This document shows, piece by piece, positions 53,149 through 61,772 of a stretch of DNA of 64,000 bases. Source of the stretch: CAMLJR01 sp964500675. GTDB lineage: Bacteria; Pseudomonadota; Gammaproteobacteria; Pseudomonadales; CAMLJR01. Within the stretch, counting starts at the first letter, position 1. Each line of letters begins with the position of its first letter. Made by a program: the position numbers and the translations under genes. Location of the stretch: the NCBI GenBank assembly GCA_964500675.1, contig CAZCNY010000005.1, positions 218,585 through 282,584 on the forward strand, written 5' to 3'. Under the pieces are notes generated by a model. It was not told where the DNA came from. It saw only the letters and a program-made list of their open reading frames with translations, and did no database searches.

Positions 53149-53331
53149 TTATTCCTCGACGCGTACCAGATAATTAACTTTGTTGATCATGCCGCGCACC
53201 GACGGCGTATCGATAAGCTCAACGGTATGACCGATGCGGCGCAGGCCGAGACCAACGATACAAGCTTTGTGCACTTGCAGGCGACCAAACGCGCTACGCA
53301 CTTGAGTAACTTTAATTTTCTTGGCCATCAC
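53149..53331 (-). CDS. rpmD: 50S ribosomal protein L30
   Basis: 60 residues, bacterial short form; KKIKVTQVRSAFGRLQVHKA and GLGLRRIGHTVELIDTPSVR. Located between rpsE and rplO with 4 bp to the latter. Confidence 0.97.
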   Translation of the reverse strand: MMAKKIKVTQVRSAFGRLQVHKACIVGLGLRRIGHTVELIDTPSVRGMINKVNYLVRVEE

Positions 53332-53348
53332 TGAATTCCTAAATTGTC

Positions 53349-53864
53349 TTAGCCGAGAATTTCTTCAACAGTCTTGCCGCGTTTCGCAGCCACCGCATCA
53401 GGCGACGTAATTTCTTTCAACGCATTAAACGTTGCGCGCACGACGTTGACCGGATTGGTCGAGCCATAGCACTTTGCGAGCACGTTGTGCACGCCGGCCA
53501 GCTCGAGGACCGCACGCATTGCGCCGCCCGCGATGATGCCGGTACCCTGGGACGCCGGCTGCATGTACACGTGCGACGCGCCATGGCGGGCATTCACGGC
53601 ATAGTGAATCGTATCGCCTTTGAGATCGACCTCGATCATGTTGCGACGCGCAGCTTCCATCGCTTTTTGGATCGCCGCCGGCACTTCGCGGGCTTTGCCC
53701 CGACCGAAACCGACCTTGCCATTGCCATCGCCCACCACAGTCAGTGCGGTGAACGCAAAAATGCGACCGCCCTTGACGACTTTGGCGACGCGGTTGACCT
53801 GCACGAGTTTCTCTTGCAGACCTTCGTTCGCGCTGTCTTTGCCTTTCTGTTCGTTAAACGCCAT
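53349..53864 (-). CDS. rpsE: 30S ribosomal protein S5
   Basis: 171 residues; N-terminal double-stranded-RNA-binding fold with LVQVNRVAKVVKGGRIFAFT and GDGNGKVGFGRGKAREVPAA, then MRAVLELAGVHNVLAKCYGS. A decoding-accuracy protein in the small-subunit body. GGTTAGAG precedes the start. Confidence 0.98.
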   Translation of the reverse strand: MAFNEQKGKDSANEGLQEKLVQVNRVAKVVKGGRIFAFTALTVVGDGNGKVGFGRGKAREVPAAIQKAMEAARRNMIEVDLKGDTIHYAVNARHGASHVYMQPASQGTGIIAGGAMRAVLELAGVHNVLAKCYGSTNPVNVVRATFNALKEITSPDAVAAKRGKTVEEILG

Positions 53865-53875
53865 CGCTCTAACCT

Positions 53876-54226
53876 TTAGAATTCCAAGCCGCCTTCGCGG
53901 GCCGCATCAGCCAGTGCTTTCACCCGGCCATGATATTTAAAACCACTGCGATCGAAAGCCACTTGCACGACACCAGCCGCTTTCGCGCGCTCAGCGATCA
54001 ACTTGCCTACGCTCGCCGCTGCATCGATATTGCTCGTTGCGCCTGCGCGCAGCGATTTGTCCAACGTCGATGCACTGGCCAAAACCTTGTCGCCTTCGGG
54101 CGCAATAATTTGCGCATAAATGTGCTGCGACGTGCGATGCACGCTCAGACGGTTGACCAACAACTCGCGCATTTTTAAACGCGAGCGGCGCGCGCGGCGA
54201 AGTCTCGATTCTGTTTTTGCGTTCAT
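53876..54226 (-). CDS. rplR: 50S ribosomal protein L18
   Basis: 116 residues; RLSVHRTSQHIYAQIIAPEG and VAFDRSGFKYHGRVKALADA. Binds 5S rRNA together with L5. The N-terminal basic stretch (RLRRARRSRLKMREL) is typical. Confidence 0.98.
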   Translation of the reverse strand: MNAKTESRLRRARRSRLKMRELLVNRLSVHRTSQHIYAQIIAPEGDKVLASASTLDKSLRAGATSNIDAAASVGKLIAERAKAAGVVQVAFDRSGFKYHGRVKALADAAREGGLEF

Positions 54227-54235
54227 AATCGCGCC

Positions 54236-54763
54236 TTACTTCTTCTTGGCTTCTTTACGAAGCACATGCTCATCGGAATAACGAATACCCTTCCCTTTAT
54301 AAGGTTCAGGCGGACGGAAACTGCGAATTTCCGCGGCGGCTTGTCCGAGCAACTGCTTATCGGATGCGCGCAATACAATTTCGGTTTGGCTCGGTGTTTC
54401 GGCGCTAACGCCTTCCGGCAAGGCATAATCGATCGGATGCGAGAAACCGAGCGTAAGATTCAGCGTTTTTCCCGCCGCTTTCGCGCGATAACCCACGCCG
54501 ATCAATTCGAGCTTGCGCTCGAAACCTTTGCTCACCCCGACAACCATGTTGTTGACCAGCGCGCGCGCAGTGCCCGCATGCACCCATGCCTGCGGATCTT
54601 TCACGTCGAACGTGACTTGTCCGCTATCAACTTTGACGACAACTTTCTCGTGCACTTTCATCGACAACGTGCCCTTGCCACCTTTAATGGTGAGCTGGGC
54701 TCCCTCGAGCTTGATATCGACACCTGTCGGCACGACCACTGGGCTCTTCGCTACTCTGGACAT
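54236..54763 (-). CDS. rplF: 50S ribosomal protein L6
   Basis: 175 residues; SRVAKSPVVVPTGVDIKLEG and the C-terminal signature FRPPEPYKGKGIRYSDEHVL. Contacts the factor-binding region near the sarcin-ricin loop. Confidence 0.98.
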   Translation of the reverse strand: MSRVAKSPVVVPTGVDIKLEGAQLTIKGGKGTLSMKVHEKVVVKVDSGQVTFDVKDPQAWVHAGTARALVNNMVVGVSKGFERKLELIGVGYRAKAAGKTLNLTLGFSHPIDYALPEGVSAETPSQTEIVLRASDKQLLGQAAAEIRSFRPPEPYKGKGIRYSDEHVLRKEAKKK

Positions 54764-54823
54764 GGTTAAGCTCGTCGCTTCTTAAATCGTTAATACAAAT
54801 TCAACAATGCCGCTGGCGGCAAA

Positions 54824-55219
54824 TCAAAATACGGTGCACAACACTTCGCCGCCGACACCCGCTTGGCGCGCGGCGCGATCGGTCATAACACCCTTGCTTG
54901 TCGAAACAATGGCTATACCGAGCCCGCTGCGCACTTTCGGCAATTCACTTTTGCCTTTGTACGCGCGCAGACCAGGCGAACTCACACGATCGATTTCCGC
55001 GATCACGGGCTTGCCCTGAAAATATTTGAGATCAATATGCAGCGTGGACTTACCGTCGTTCGCGTCGACGCGCTGACCGCCGATATAGCCTTCGGAGAAC
55101 AGCACGCCCGCAACGGCTCGTTTCAATTTTGATGACGGCATCGACACAGTCGCTTTACCGGCCATCTGTGCGTTGCGAATGCGAGTCAGCATGTCAGCCA
55201 ACGGATCTTGCATACTCAT
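54824..55219 (-). CDS. rpsH: 30S ribosomal protein S8
   Basis: 131 residues; MSMQDPLADMLTRIRNAQMA and the C-terminal STSKGVMTDRAARQAGVGGE. The start at 55219 is fixed by the conserved MSMQDP. In E. coli S8 also represses the spc operon. Its translation-start region is duplicated upstream: the true start is 23 bases from the AGGAG element, whereas the copied start at 55233 has the ideal 9-base spacing. Confidence 0.98.
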   Translation of the reverse strand: MSMQDPLADMLTRIRNAQMAGKATVSMPSSKLKRAVAGVLFSEGYIGGQRVDANDGKSTLHIDLKYFQGKPVIAEIDRVSSPGLRAYKGKSELPKVRSGLGIAIVSTSKGVMTDRAARQAGVGGEVLCTVF

Positions 55220-55233
55220 ACTTGCATACCCAT
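55206..55233 (-). repeat. 14-bp tandem duplication of the rpsH start, with a 5-codon leader ORF
   Basis: On the minus strand the 14-base unit TATGGGTATGCAAG is followed at once by TATGAGTATGCAAG (13 of 14 identical). The first ATG (55233) is correctly spaced from AGGAG and starts MGMQV, which ends in TGA at 55216-55218 overlapping the real ATG of rpsH (ATGA). Ribosomes would reach rpsH mainly by coupling from this mini-ORF. Confidence 0.9.
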
Positions 55234-55262
55234 AAAAAAGTGCTCCTGAACTCTCGGCTCGC

Positions 55263-55568
55263 TTACCAGCTAGCCTTGACTAGGCCCGGCACGTCGCCGC
55301 GCATTGCCGCTTCGCGCAATTTGGTTCGCGCCAGCGTGAATTTGCGATACACGCCACGCGGACGCCCGGTCAATTCGCAGCGATTGCGTTGCCGAGAAGG
55401 ACTGGCATTGCGCGGCAACTTTTGCAGTCTCACTTGCGCCGCCCAACGATCTTCATCGCTGACTTTTGGATCTTGAATCGCCGCTTTCAGCGCCGCGCGT
55501 TTCGCTGCATATTTGGCTGCAATACGGGCGCGCTTTTTCTCGCGTTCGATCATCGATGTTTTTGCCAT
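55263..55568 (-). CDS. rpsN: 30S ribosomal protein S14
   Basis: 101 residues from the ATG at 55568 (MAKTSMIEREKKRARIAAKY). The long, zinc-free (C-) form, with no CxxC pairs; QRNRCELTGRPRGVYRKFTL near the end is diagnostic. The open frame extends 12 codons further, but those are not conserved. Confidence 0.97.
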   Translation of the reverse strand: MAKTSMIEREKKRARIAAKYAAKRAALKAAIQDPKVSDEDRWAAQVRLQKLPRNASPSRQRNRCELTGRPRGVYRKFTLARTKLREAAMRGDVPGLVKASW

Positions 55569-55630
55569 GTCCGCTACCTGTGCTTTCGTTCGTTGGACTG
55601 TCAATAAAAGTATTGTGAATGAATACGTAA

Positions 55631-56170
55631 TCAGCTTTTAAACGGAAAGTTAAACGCAGCGAGTAACGCACGCCCTTCTTCGTCGGTTTTTGCTGTCGTG
55701 GTAATCGTGATATCAAGACCGCGCAACGCATCGACCTTGTCATATTCGATTTCCGGGAAAATAATTTGTTCGCTCACGCCCATCGCAAAGTTACCGCGGC
55801 CATCGAACGCTTTTGGGCTGATACCGCGAAAATCGCGAATGCGCGGAATCGCAATGGTGATCAGGCGGTCGAGAAACTCATACATGCGGGCGCGGCGCAA
55901 TGTGACTTTACAACCGATCGGCCAACCTTCGCGAATTTTGAAACCCGCCACGGATTTACGTGCGCGGGTGACGACAACCTTCTGCCCACAGAGCGCTTCG
56001 AGATCCTTGACGGCGTGCTCCATGACCTTCTTATCGCCGACCGCTTCACCCACGCCCATATTGAGCGTGATTTTTGTGATGCGCGGTACAGCCATCACGT
56101 TGTCGATACCGAGTTGCTCTTTAAGTTTCGTACGCAGCTCGTTGTTGTATAACTCTTGTAATCTTGCCAT
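55631..56170 (-). CDS. rplE: 50S ribosomal protein L5
   Basis: 179 residues from the ATG at 56170 (MARLQELYNNELRTKLKEQL), with GGAAG 8 bases upstream. KITLNMGVGEAVGDKKVMEH and the RDFRGISPKAFDGRGNFAMG segment are conserved. Binds 5S rRNA and contacts the P-site tRNA. A GTG nine bases upstream in the same frame forms part of a 9-bp direct duplication (GTGGCAAACATGGCAAGA). Confidence 0.98.
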   Translation of the reverse strand: MARLQELYNNELRTKLKEQLGIDNVMAVPRITKITLNMGVGEAVGDKKVMEHAVKDLEALCGQKVVVTRARKSVAGFKIREGWPIGCKVTLRRARMYEFLDRLITIAIPRIRDFRGISPKAFDGRGNFAMGVSEQIIFPEIEYDKVDALRGLDITITTTAKTDEEGRALLAAFNFPFKS

Positions 56171-56185
56171 GTTTGCCACTTCCGC

Positions 56186-56503
56186 TTACGCGTCGATCAC
56201 TTCGCCGGTGGATTTGAAAATCCGCACTTTGCGGCCGTCTTCGAGAATTTTGAAACCGACGCGGTCAGCCTTACTCGTAGCGCCGTTAAAAATTGCCACG
56301 TTCGACACTTGAATCGGTGCCTCGCGCTCCTGAATGCCGCCCTGCTCGTTGCGTTGCGGATTCGGCTTCTGATGCTTCTTGATGATATTGACGCCAGCAA
56401 CCAGCACGCGATTATCGTCGAGCACCTGCACGACTTTGCCGCGCTTGCCTTTGTCTTTACCGGTTAGGACGACAACTTCGTCCTCGCGTTTAATTTTACG
56501 CAT
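56186..56503 (-). CDS. rplX: 50S ribosomal protein L24
   Basis: 105 residues; KOW motif DEVVVLTGKDKGKRGKVVQV, then GVNIIKKHQKPNPQRNEQGG. An early assembly protein that binds domain I of 23S rRNA, the region resembled by the rpsJ-rplC spacer element. Confidence 0.97.
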   Translation of the reverse strand: MRKIKREDEVVVLTGKDKGKRGKVVQVLDDNRVLVAGVNIIKKHQKPNPQRNEQGGIQEREAPIQVSNVAIFNGATSKADRVGFKILEDGRKVRIFKSTGEVIDA

Positions 56504-56540
56504 GGCCTTTCCTCTGCTCTCTCTGACTACACTCGGGCTC

Positions 56541-56909
56541 TTACAGCACTTCCGGCGCGAGAGAGATAATCTTCATAAAACGTTCGCTACGCAGTTCGCG
56601 CGTAACCGGCCCAAAAATACGCGTGCCGATCGGTGCGAGCTGGTTGTTCAACAACACCGCTGCATTGTCGTCGAATTTGATCAAGGAGCCGTCGGCGCGA
56701 CGCACACCTTTTTTGGTGCGCACGACCACCGCATTCATCACCTGACCTTTCTTCACTTTGCCACGCGGAATGGCTTCTTTCACCGTAACCTTGATGAGAT
56801 CGCCGATGCGCGCGTAGCGACGATGAGAACCGCCGAGCACCTTGATGCACATCACTTGGCGCGCGCCGCTGTTGTCGGCCACTTCCAAATAGGATTCTGT
56901 TTGAATCAT
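56541..56909 (-). CDS. rplN: 50S ribosomal protein L14
   Basis: 122 residues; MIQTESYLEVADNSGARQVM and the C-terminal ARIFGPVTREL-type segment (TRIFGPVTRELRSERFMKII). First gene of the spc operon in E. coli; no separate promoter was recognised here. Confidence 0.98.
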   Translation of the reverse strand: MIQTESYLEVADNSGARQVMCIKVLGGSHRRYARIGDLIKVTVKEAIPRGKVKKGQVMNAVVVRTKKGVRRADGSLIKFDDNAAVLLNNQLAPIGTRIFGPVTRELRSERFMKIISLAPEVL

Positions 56910-56956
56910 GTTCTACTCCACACTCGCACTAGCGCATCAATTAGCTATTGCTGCGC

Positions 56957-57259
56957 TTACACCGCGACAGCGCGTTCTTCAATTCGCAACAAGGCCCAGG
57001 TTTTCGTCTTCGACAACGGACGCGTTTCGTAGACGGTGACTACGTCGCCGATTTTGCACTCATTCTTTTCATCGTGAGCATGCAACTTTGATGAGCGTGT
57101 GAGGTATTTGCCGTACATCGGGTGTTTAACACGGCGCTCAACGAGCACGGTGATGGTTTTGTTCATCTTGTCGCTGACGACACGACCCGTGACAGTGCGG
57201 CCGCGAATTTCAACTTGCAATTCCGGGCTTTGTACTTCTGGACTCTGTGCTTCTGCCAT
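56957..57259 (-). CDS. rpsQ: 30S ribosomal protein S17
   Basis: 100 residues from the ATG at 57259, which is better spaced from the AGGT element than the in-frame ATG at 57265. The core GRTVTGRVVSDKMNKTITVL and ERRVKHPMYGKYLTRSSKLH is typical. The N-terminus has an extra ~10 residues holding an in-frame 15-bp duplication, QSPEV-QSPEL. Confidence 0.96.
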   Translation of the reverse strand: MAEAQSPEVQSPELQVEIRGRTVTGRVVSDKMNKTITVLVERRVKHPMYGKYLTRSSKLHAHDEKNECKIGDVVTVYETRPLSKTKTWALLRIEERAVAV

Positions 57260-57261
57260 GA

Positions 57262-57453
57262 TCATTTACCTGCTTTTTCGGACAGCACGGTTTTGATGCG
57301 CGCGATATCGTGGCGCGACTGCTTGAGCAAATGCGTCTGCGTCAATTGACCGGTAGCTTTTTGCACCCGCAACTTGAATTGTGCAGCGAGCGCCTTTTGC
57401 GCCTCCGCCTTCAATTCGTCGATAGACTTGTTGCGCAGTTCTTGAACATTCAT
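57262..57453 (-). CDS. rpmC: 50S ribosomal protein L29
   Basis: 63 residues (MNVQELRNKSIDELKAEAQK). The ATG at 57453 overlaps the rplP stop (TGATG); a GTG directly before it is an alternative. Binds near the exit tunnel. Confidence 0.96.
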   Translation of the reverse strand: MNVQELRNKSIDELKAEAQKALAAQFKLRVQKATGQLTQTHLLKQSRHDIARIKTVLSEKAGK

Positions 57454-57866
57454 CACATCACCGTCCGCTTAACAAACGTGGTAGGAATCGCCAATTTGGC
57501 CGCGGCAAGGGCAAATGCTTCACGCGCCAATTGCTCGGGCACACCTTCCACTTCGTACAACACTTTACCCGGCTGAATCTGGGCCACCCAATACTCAACG
57601 TTACCTTTACCAGAACCCATCCGCACTTCGAGCGGTTTCGCGGTAATAGGTTTGTCCGGAAACACGCGAATCCAAACTTTACCGCCGCGCTTTAAGTGAC
57701 GGGTCAGTGCGCGCCGCGCCGCTTCGATCTGACGAGCGGTCAAACGGCCGCGGCCGATCGCCTTCAGCGCGAATTCACCGAAACTAACTTTGCTACCGCG
57801 TTGCGCCAGGCCCGTGTTACGACCTTTGTGCTGCTTGCGGAATTTTGTACGCTTTGGTTGAAGCAT
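57453..57866 (-). CDS. rplP: 50S ribosomal protein L16
   Basis: 137 residues; MLQPKRTKFRKQHKGRNTGL and RVFPDKPITAKPLEVRMGSG are diagnostic. It sits near the A-site tRNA elbow. The stop overlaps the rpmC start. Confidence 0.98.
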   Translation of the reverse strand: MLQPKRTKFRKQHKGRNTGLAQRGSKVSFGEFALKAIGRGRLTARQIEAARRALTRHLKRGGKVWIRVFPDKPITAKPLEVRMGSGKGNVEYWVAQIQPGKVLYEVEGVPEQLAREAFALAAAKLAIPTTFVKRTVM

Positions 57867-57907
57867 CGCAGAAACCCTTAACCGTTTTTACCCAATGCGC
57901 CGCGCGA

Positions 57908-58591
57908 TTACGCGCGCTCGCTTTGCGTGCCTTTTTTGGCTTTACTTTCAGCCGCTTCGCGAACGTCCAAAATTTCGCCTTTGAAAATCCACACCTTCAC
58001 GCCGATCACGCCATAAGTTGTGTGTGCTTCGTGCGTGTTGTAATCGATGTCTGCGCGTAGCGTATGCAACGGCACACGGCCTTCGCGATACCATTCGGTA
58101 CGCGCGATTTCAGCGCCACCCAAACGACCACTCACCATGACCTTCACGCCTTCCGCACCTTGACGCAGAGCGTTTTGCACGACGCGTTTCATCGCGCGGC
58201 GAAACATCACACGGCGCTCAAGCTGTTGCGCCACATTGATCGCTACGAGCTTGGCATCGAGATCCGGCTTACGAATCTCTTCAATATTGATTTGGACCGG
58301 TACGCCCATTTTGTCGGCGAGATCTTTGCGCAACTTATCGACATCTTCGCCCTTCTTACCGATCACGATACCGGGACGCGCGGTGTGAATCGTAATGCGC
58401 GCGGTCTGCGCCGGGCGCTCGATCACGATACGGCTAACCGAAGCGCTAGCAAGTTTACCCTGCAGGTATTCGCGCACATGAATATCGCTAACCAATTGCT
58501 GCGCGTAATTTTTTCGGCCCGCATACCAAATCGAATTGTGATCGCGGATAACGCCTAAGCGAATACCTGTTGGATGTACTTTCTGACCCAT
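57908..58591 (-). CDS. rpsC: 30S ribosomal protein S3
   Basis: 227 residues; MGQKVHPTGIRLGVIRDHNS, the KH domain with ARPGIVIGKKGEDVDKLRKD, and the C-terminal domain GVIGVKVWIFKGEIL. Forms part of the mRNA entry site. Confidence 0.98.
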   Translation of the reverse strand: MGQKVHPTGIRLGVIRDHNSIWYAGRKNYAQQLVSDIHVREYLQGKLASASVSRIVIERPAQTARITIHTARPGIVIGKKGEDVDKLRKDLADKMGVPVQINIEEIRKPDLDAKLVAINVAQQLERRVMFRRAMKRVVQNALRQGAEGVKVMVSGRLGGAEIARTEWYREGRVPLHTLRADIDYNTHEAHTTYGVIGVKVWIFKGEILDVREAAESKAKKGTQSERA

Positions 58592-58610
58592 GGGTCTCTC
58601 CTACTCAGCC

Positions 58611-58943
58611 TTACGCGTCGGCTACTTTGATCGTGATGTGGCAGCTGCGTTTTGAAATGCGATCGGCACGGCCTTTCGCGCGCGGCATGATACGCTTCAT
58701 CGTCACAGCTTCGTCGACCATAATCGTCGACACCTTCAACTCATCGACATCGGCACCTTCGTTGTGCTCTGCGTTAGCAATCGCCGAGTTCAACACTTTC
58801 TTGATCAGATGCGCCGCTTTTTTCGGGCTGAATGTCAACAGATTCAGCGCGTCTTCAACACCTTTGCCGCGAACCTGGTCAGCCACCAAACGGGCCTTCT
58901 GAGCGGAGATACGCGCGCCTTTCAACCGTGCGGTAACTTCCAT
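58611..58943 (-). CDS. rplV: 50S ribosomal protein L22
   Basis: 110 residues; ARLKGARISAQKARLVADQV and the tunnel-lining loop region with MKRIMPRAKGRADRISKRSC. GAGGTTGAGATA lies directly before the ATG. Confidence 0.98.
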   Translation of the reverse strand: MEVTARLKGARISAQKARLVADQVRGKGVEDALNLLTFSPKKAAHLIKKVLNSAIANAEHNEGADVDELKVSTIMVDEAVTMKRIMPRAKGRADRISKRSCHITIKVADA

Positions 58944-58969
58944 TATCTCAACCTCATTCTCAGCAAAAA

Positions 58970-59245
58970 TTATTTCTTGGCTTTCTTGTCGGCCGCATGA
59001 CCTTTAAAGGTACGCGTCGCAGAAAACTCACCCAGTTTATGCCCGACCATATCTTCGGTAACAAAGACCGGCACATGCTGGCGGCCGTTATGCACAGCGA
59101 TGGTGAGCCCCACCATTTCCGGCGCAACCATCGAACGGCGCGACCAAGTTTTGATCGGACGCTTGTCGTTTTTATCGACAGCCGTCTCAACTTTTTTCAG
59201 CAGGTGAAGGTCGATAAACGGACCTTTCTTCAGTGAACGTGGCAC
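58970..59245 (-). CDS. rpsS: 30S ribosomal protein S19
   Basis: 91 residues; MPRSLKKGPFIDLHLLKKVE and GHKLGEFSATRTFKGHAADK. Located in the head of the small subunit with S13. Confidence 0.98.
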   Translation of the reverse strand: MPRSLKKGPFIDLHLLKKVETAVDKNDKRPIKTWSRRSMVAPEMVGLTIAVHNGRQHVPVFVTEDMVGHKLGEFSATRTFKGHAADKKAKK

Positions 59246-59295
59246 AACCTAATCCTCTGCATTTGTCTTTTAAGAACGAGTCTTTTCAGGACAAC

Positions 59296-60123
59296 TTATT
59301 TATCGTTGCGACGGCGCACAATGAGCTTGCTCGTGCGCTTGTTCTTACGCGTTTTGTAGCCCTTGGTCGGCGTACCCCACGGCGACACCGGATGACGACC
59401 CGACGAAGTCTTACCCTCACCACCACCGTGTGGGTGGTCGACCGGGTTCATCGCCACACCGCGTACCGTTGGACGAATACCGCGCCAGCGATTGGCACCG
59501 GCTTTACCGATTTTGCGCAAGTTGTGTTCGCTATTTGAAACTTCGCCAAGCGTTGCTCGGCAATCGCTCAACACTTTGCGCATTTCACCTGAACGCAAAC
59601 GCAATGTTGCATATTGACCTTCGCGCGCGACAAGCTGCACCGCGGCACCGGCGCTACGTGCGAGCTGCGCACCTTTACCCGGCTTCATTTCGATGCAGTG
59701 AATCGTGCTGCCGACCGGAATATTGCGCAGCGGTAATGCGTTGCCCGCTTTGATCGGCGCATCGATACCCGATTGAATTTGATCGCCAGCCTTCAAACCT
59801 TTTGGCGCAATGACATAACGGCGCTCACCATCGGCATACAGCACGAGCGCGATAAATGCGGTGCGATTGGGGTCGTATTCAAGACGCTCAACCGTGCCGG
59901 CGATACCATCTTTATCGCGCTTAAAATCCACGACTCGATAATGTTGTTTACTGCCGCCACCGATATGACGCGTCGTAATGCGGCCGTTGTTGTTGCGGCC
60001 ACCCGTCTTATTTTGCTTTTCGAGCAGCGGACGGAATGGCTCGCCTTTGTGCAGATCCGGGTTGACTACACGAACGACGAAACGACGGCCCGGTGAAGTC
60101 GGTTTGCTTTTTACAAGTGCCAT
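59296..60123 (-). CDS. rplB: 50S ribosomal protein L2
   Basis: 275 residues; MALVKSKPTSPGRRFVVRVV, the middle RRYVIAPKGLKAGDQIQSG and the peptidyl-transferase-near GVAMNPVDHPHGGGEGKTSS with the functional His. One of the most conserved large-subunit proteins. Confidence 0.99.
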   Translation of the reverse strand: MALVKSKPTSPGRRFVVRVVNPDLHKGEPFRPLLEKQNKTGGRNNNGRITTRHIGGGSKQHYRVVDFKRDKDGIAGTVERLEYDPNRTAFIALVLYADGERRYVIAPKGLKAGDQIQSGIDAPIKAGNALPLRNIPVGSTIHCIEMKPGKGAQLARSAGAAVQLVAREGQYATLRLRSGEMRKVLSDCRATLGEVSNSEHNLRKIGKAGANRWRGIRPTVRGVAMNPVDHPHGGGEGKTSSGRHPVSPWGTPTKGYKTRKNKRTSKLIVRRRNDK

Positions 60124-60138
60124 TTCAACTGACTCCGA

Positions 60139-60438
60139 TTATTCCGCTGCCGTAGCAAAGTCGATATCGTGACCCTGCTCCAAACGCACATATGCTTTTT
60201 TCCAACTCGGCTTTTTCACTTCGCCGAATTTATTGCGCTTGACCTTGCCTTTAACGTTCAAGGTTTGCACACCAAGCACTTTTACACTGAAAAGTTTTTC
60301 AACAGCTTTTTTAACTTCGAGCTTGGTCGCACCTGGCAAAACCTTGAAAACAACCTGATTGCCAGCCTCCGCGCTCACCGCTGCCTTTTCGGAAATGTGC
60401 GGCCCGAGCAACACTTTATAGATACGCTCCGGATTCAT
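60139..60438 (-). CDS. rplW: 50S ribosomal protein L23
   Basis: 99 residues; PERIYKVLLGPHISEKAAVS and NKFGEVKKPSWKKAYVRLEQ. Docking site for SRP and trigger factor at the exit tunnel. Its start overlaps the rplD stop by four bases. Confidence 0.98.
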   Translation of the reverse strand: MNPERIYKVLLGPHISEKAAVSAEAGNQVVFKVLPGATKLEVKKAVEKLFSVKVLGVQTLNVKGKVKRNKFGEVKKPSWKKAYVRLEQGHDIDFATAAE

Positions 60439-61052
60439 CCCAGCATCTCCTCGAATTTCTTCAGCGCGGGAACTGTCACCAGCACTTTATCGAAAGCGAT
60501 CAGGCTGACAGGATCAACGCCATGCACATCGCGCACATCGACCTTGTGCAAATTGCGCGAGGCAAGATATAAATTTTCGCTGACTTCGTCGGACACAATC
60601 AGCACATCCTGCAGACCGTATTCGCCGAGCGCCTTTACCAGCGACTTGGTTTTGGGCTGTTCGAGCGCGAAGCTCTCAACCACCACCAAACGCTCATTGC
60701 GCGCCAGCTCAGAGAGAATCACCTGCAACGCAGCGCGATACATTTTCTTGTTAACTTTTTGGCTGTGGTCCTGCGGTTTCGCAGCAAAAGTGACACCACC
60801 TCCGCGCCAAATCGGCGAGCGAATAGTACCCGCGCGCGCGCGACCCGTGCCCTTCTGACGCCAAGGCTTTTTACCGCCGCCATTGACTTCAGAGCGAGTT
60901 TTCTGTGCCCGCGTGCCCTGACGACCAGCAGCCATATAGGCCGTGACAACTTGATGCACGAGATCTTCGTTGTAGTCTCTGGCGAACGTCACGTCAGAAA
61001 CCTGCACCGTACCTGCTGCGCCACTACCGGGCTTAGCAATATTTAATTCCAT
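60435..61052 (-). CDS. rplD: 50S ribosomal protein L4
   Basis: 205 residues; the loop TRAQKTRSEVNGGGKKPWRQ reaches the exit tunnel, and GTGRARAGTIRSPIWRGGG follows. In E. coli L4 binds domain I of 23S rRNA and also represses its own S10 operon through the mRNA leader. A 23S-like element lies upstream of rplC in this operon, so the same feedback is plausible here. Confidence 0.98.
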   Translation of the reverse strand: MELNIAKPGSGAAGTVQVSDVTFARDYNEDLVHQVVTAYMAAGRQGTRAQKTRSEVNGGGKKPWRQKGTGRARAGTIRSPIWRGGGVTFAAKPQDHSQKVNKKMYRAALQVILSELARNERLVVVESFALEQPKTKSLVKALGEYGLQDVLIVSDEVSENLYLASRNLHKVDVRDVHGVDPVSLIAFDKVLVTVPALKKFEEMLG

Positions 61053-61064
61053 TGCTCACCCCTC

Positions 61065-61709
61065 TCAGGAATTCTTGAGCTTGACCGCAGGACGAACCAG
61101 CACATCGCCACCGGCCGCACCGGGGATTGCACCTTTCACCAGCAGCAAATTACGCTCGGCATCGACACGCACCACTTCGAGCGTCTGCACCGTCACACGG
61201 TCGACACCCATATGGCCTGTCATTTTTTTACCTTTAAAAACGCGACCCGGACTTTGGTTCTGACCGATAGAACCTGGCACACGGTGCGAACGCGAATTGC
61301 CGTGCGTCCAGTCCTGCGTGCGAAAATTCCAGCGCTTGACGGTACCCTGATAACCTTTACCTTTCGACACACCGGTCACATCGACTTTTTGACCAGCCTC
61401 GAACTCAGCGACAGTCAACTCGGCGCCAACCGCAGGAGCTTCAACGCCAGACTCAAGACGAAATTCCCACAGACCACGACCCGCTTCGACATTCGCCTTA
61501 GCGAAATGCCCAGCCTCAGCCTTGGCAACCTTTGCCGCTTTACGCGAACCTGTGGTGACCTGAATGGCGCGATAGCCGTCGCTATCGTCGGATTTGACCT
61601 GAGTGACGCGATTGGGAGCAACCTCAATCACCGTCACCGGGATAGATACGCCGTCGTTAGTGAAAACGCGGGTCATGCCGGACTTGCGACCGACTAAACC
61701 AATAGCCAT
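61065..61709 (-). CDS. rplC: 50S ribosomal protein L3
   Basis: 214 residues from the ATG at 61709 (MAIGLVGRKSGMTRVFTNDG), with GAGGT 5-6 bases upstream. The W-finger region with NFRTQDWTHGNSRSHRVPGS and IGQNQSPGRVFKGKKMTGHM is conserved; Gln in GQNQSP is the methylated residue in E. coli. Its ribosome binding site directly follows the rRNA-like element. Confidence 0.98.
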   Translation of the reverse strand: MAIGLVGRKSGMTRVFTNDGVSIPVTVIEVAPNRVTQVKSDDSDGYRAIQVTTGSRKAAKVAKAEAGHFAKANVEAGRGLWEFRLESGVEAPAVGAELTVAEFEAGQKVDVTGVSKGKGYQGTVKRWNFRTQDWTHGNSRSHRVPGSIGQNQSPGRVFKGKKMTGHMGVDRVTVQTLEVVRVDAERNLLLVKGAIPGAAGGDVLVRPAVKLKNS

Positions 61710-61722
61710 TTTTAACCTCACA

Positions 61723-61766
61723 GTGTACGGGGCTCTCACCCTCTACGGCCGCTCAAAACGAGCGTT
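61723..61766 (-). promoter_or_regulatory. 23S rRNA-like element before rplC (candidate L4 autoregulatory site)
   Basis: On the minus strand the spacer reads a hairpin (CGCTC-GTTTT-GAGCG), then GCCGTAG and AGGGTGAGAGCCCCGTACAC (61742 to 61723). As I recall it, E. coli 23S rRNA domain I around nucleotide 300 has AGGGTGACAGCCCCGTACAC after a similar hairpin, so 19 of 20 bases agree. That segment lies in the L4/L24 binding region. The element stops six bases before the GAGG of rplC. It could bind L4 and block translation of the rplC-rplD part of the operon. Confidence 0.65.
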
Positions 61767-61772
61767 ACACGA

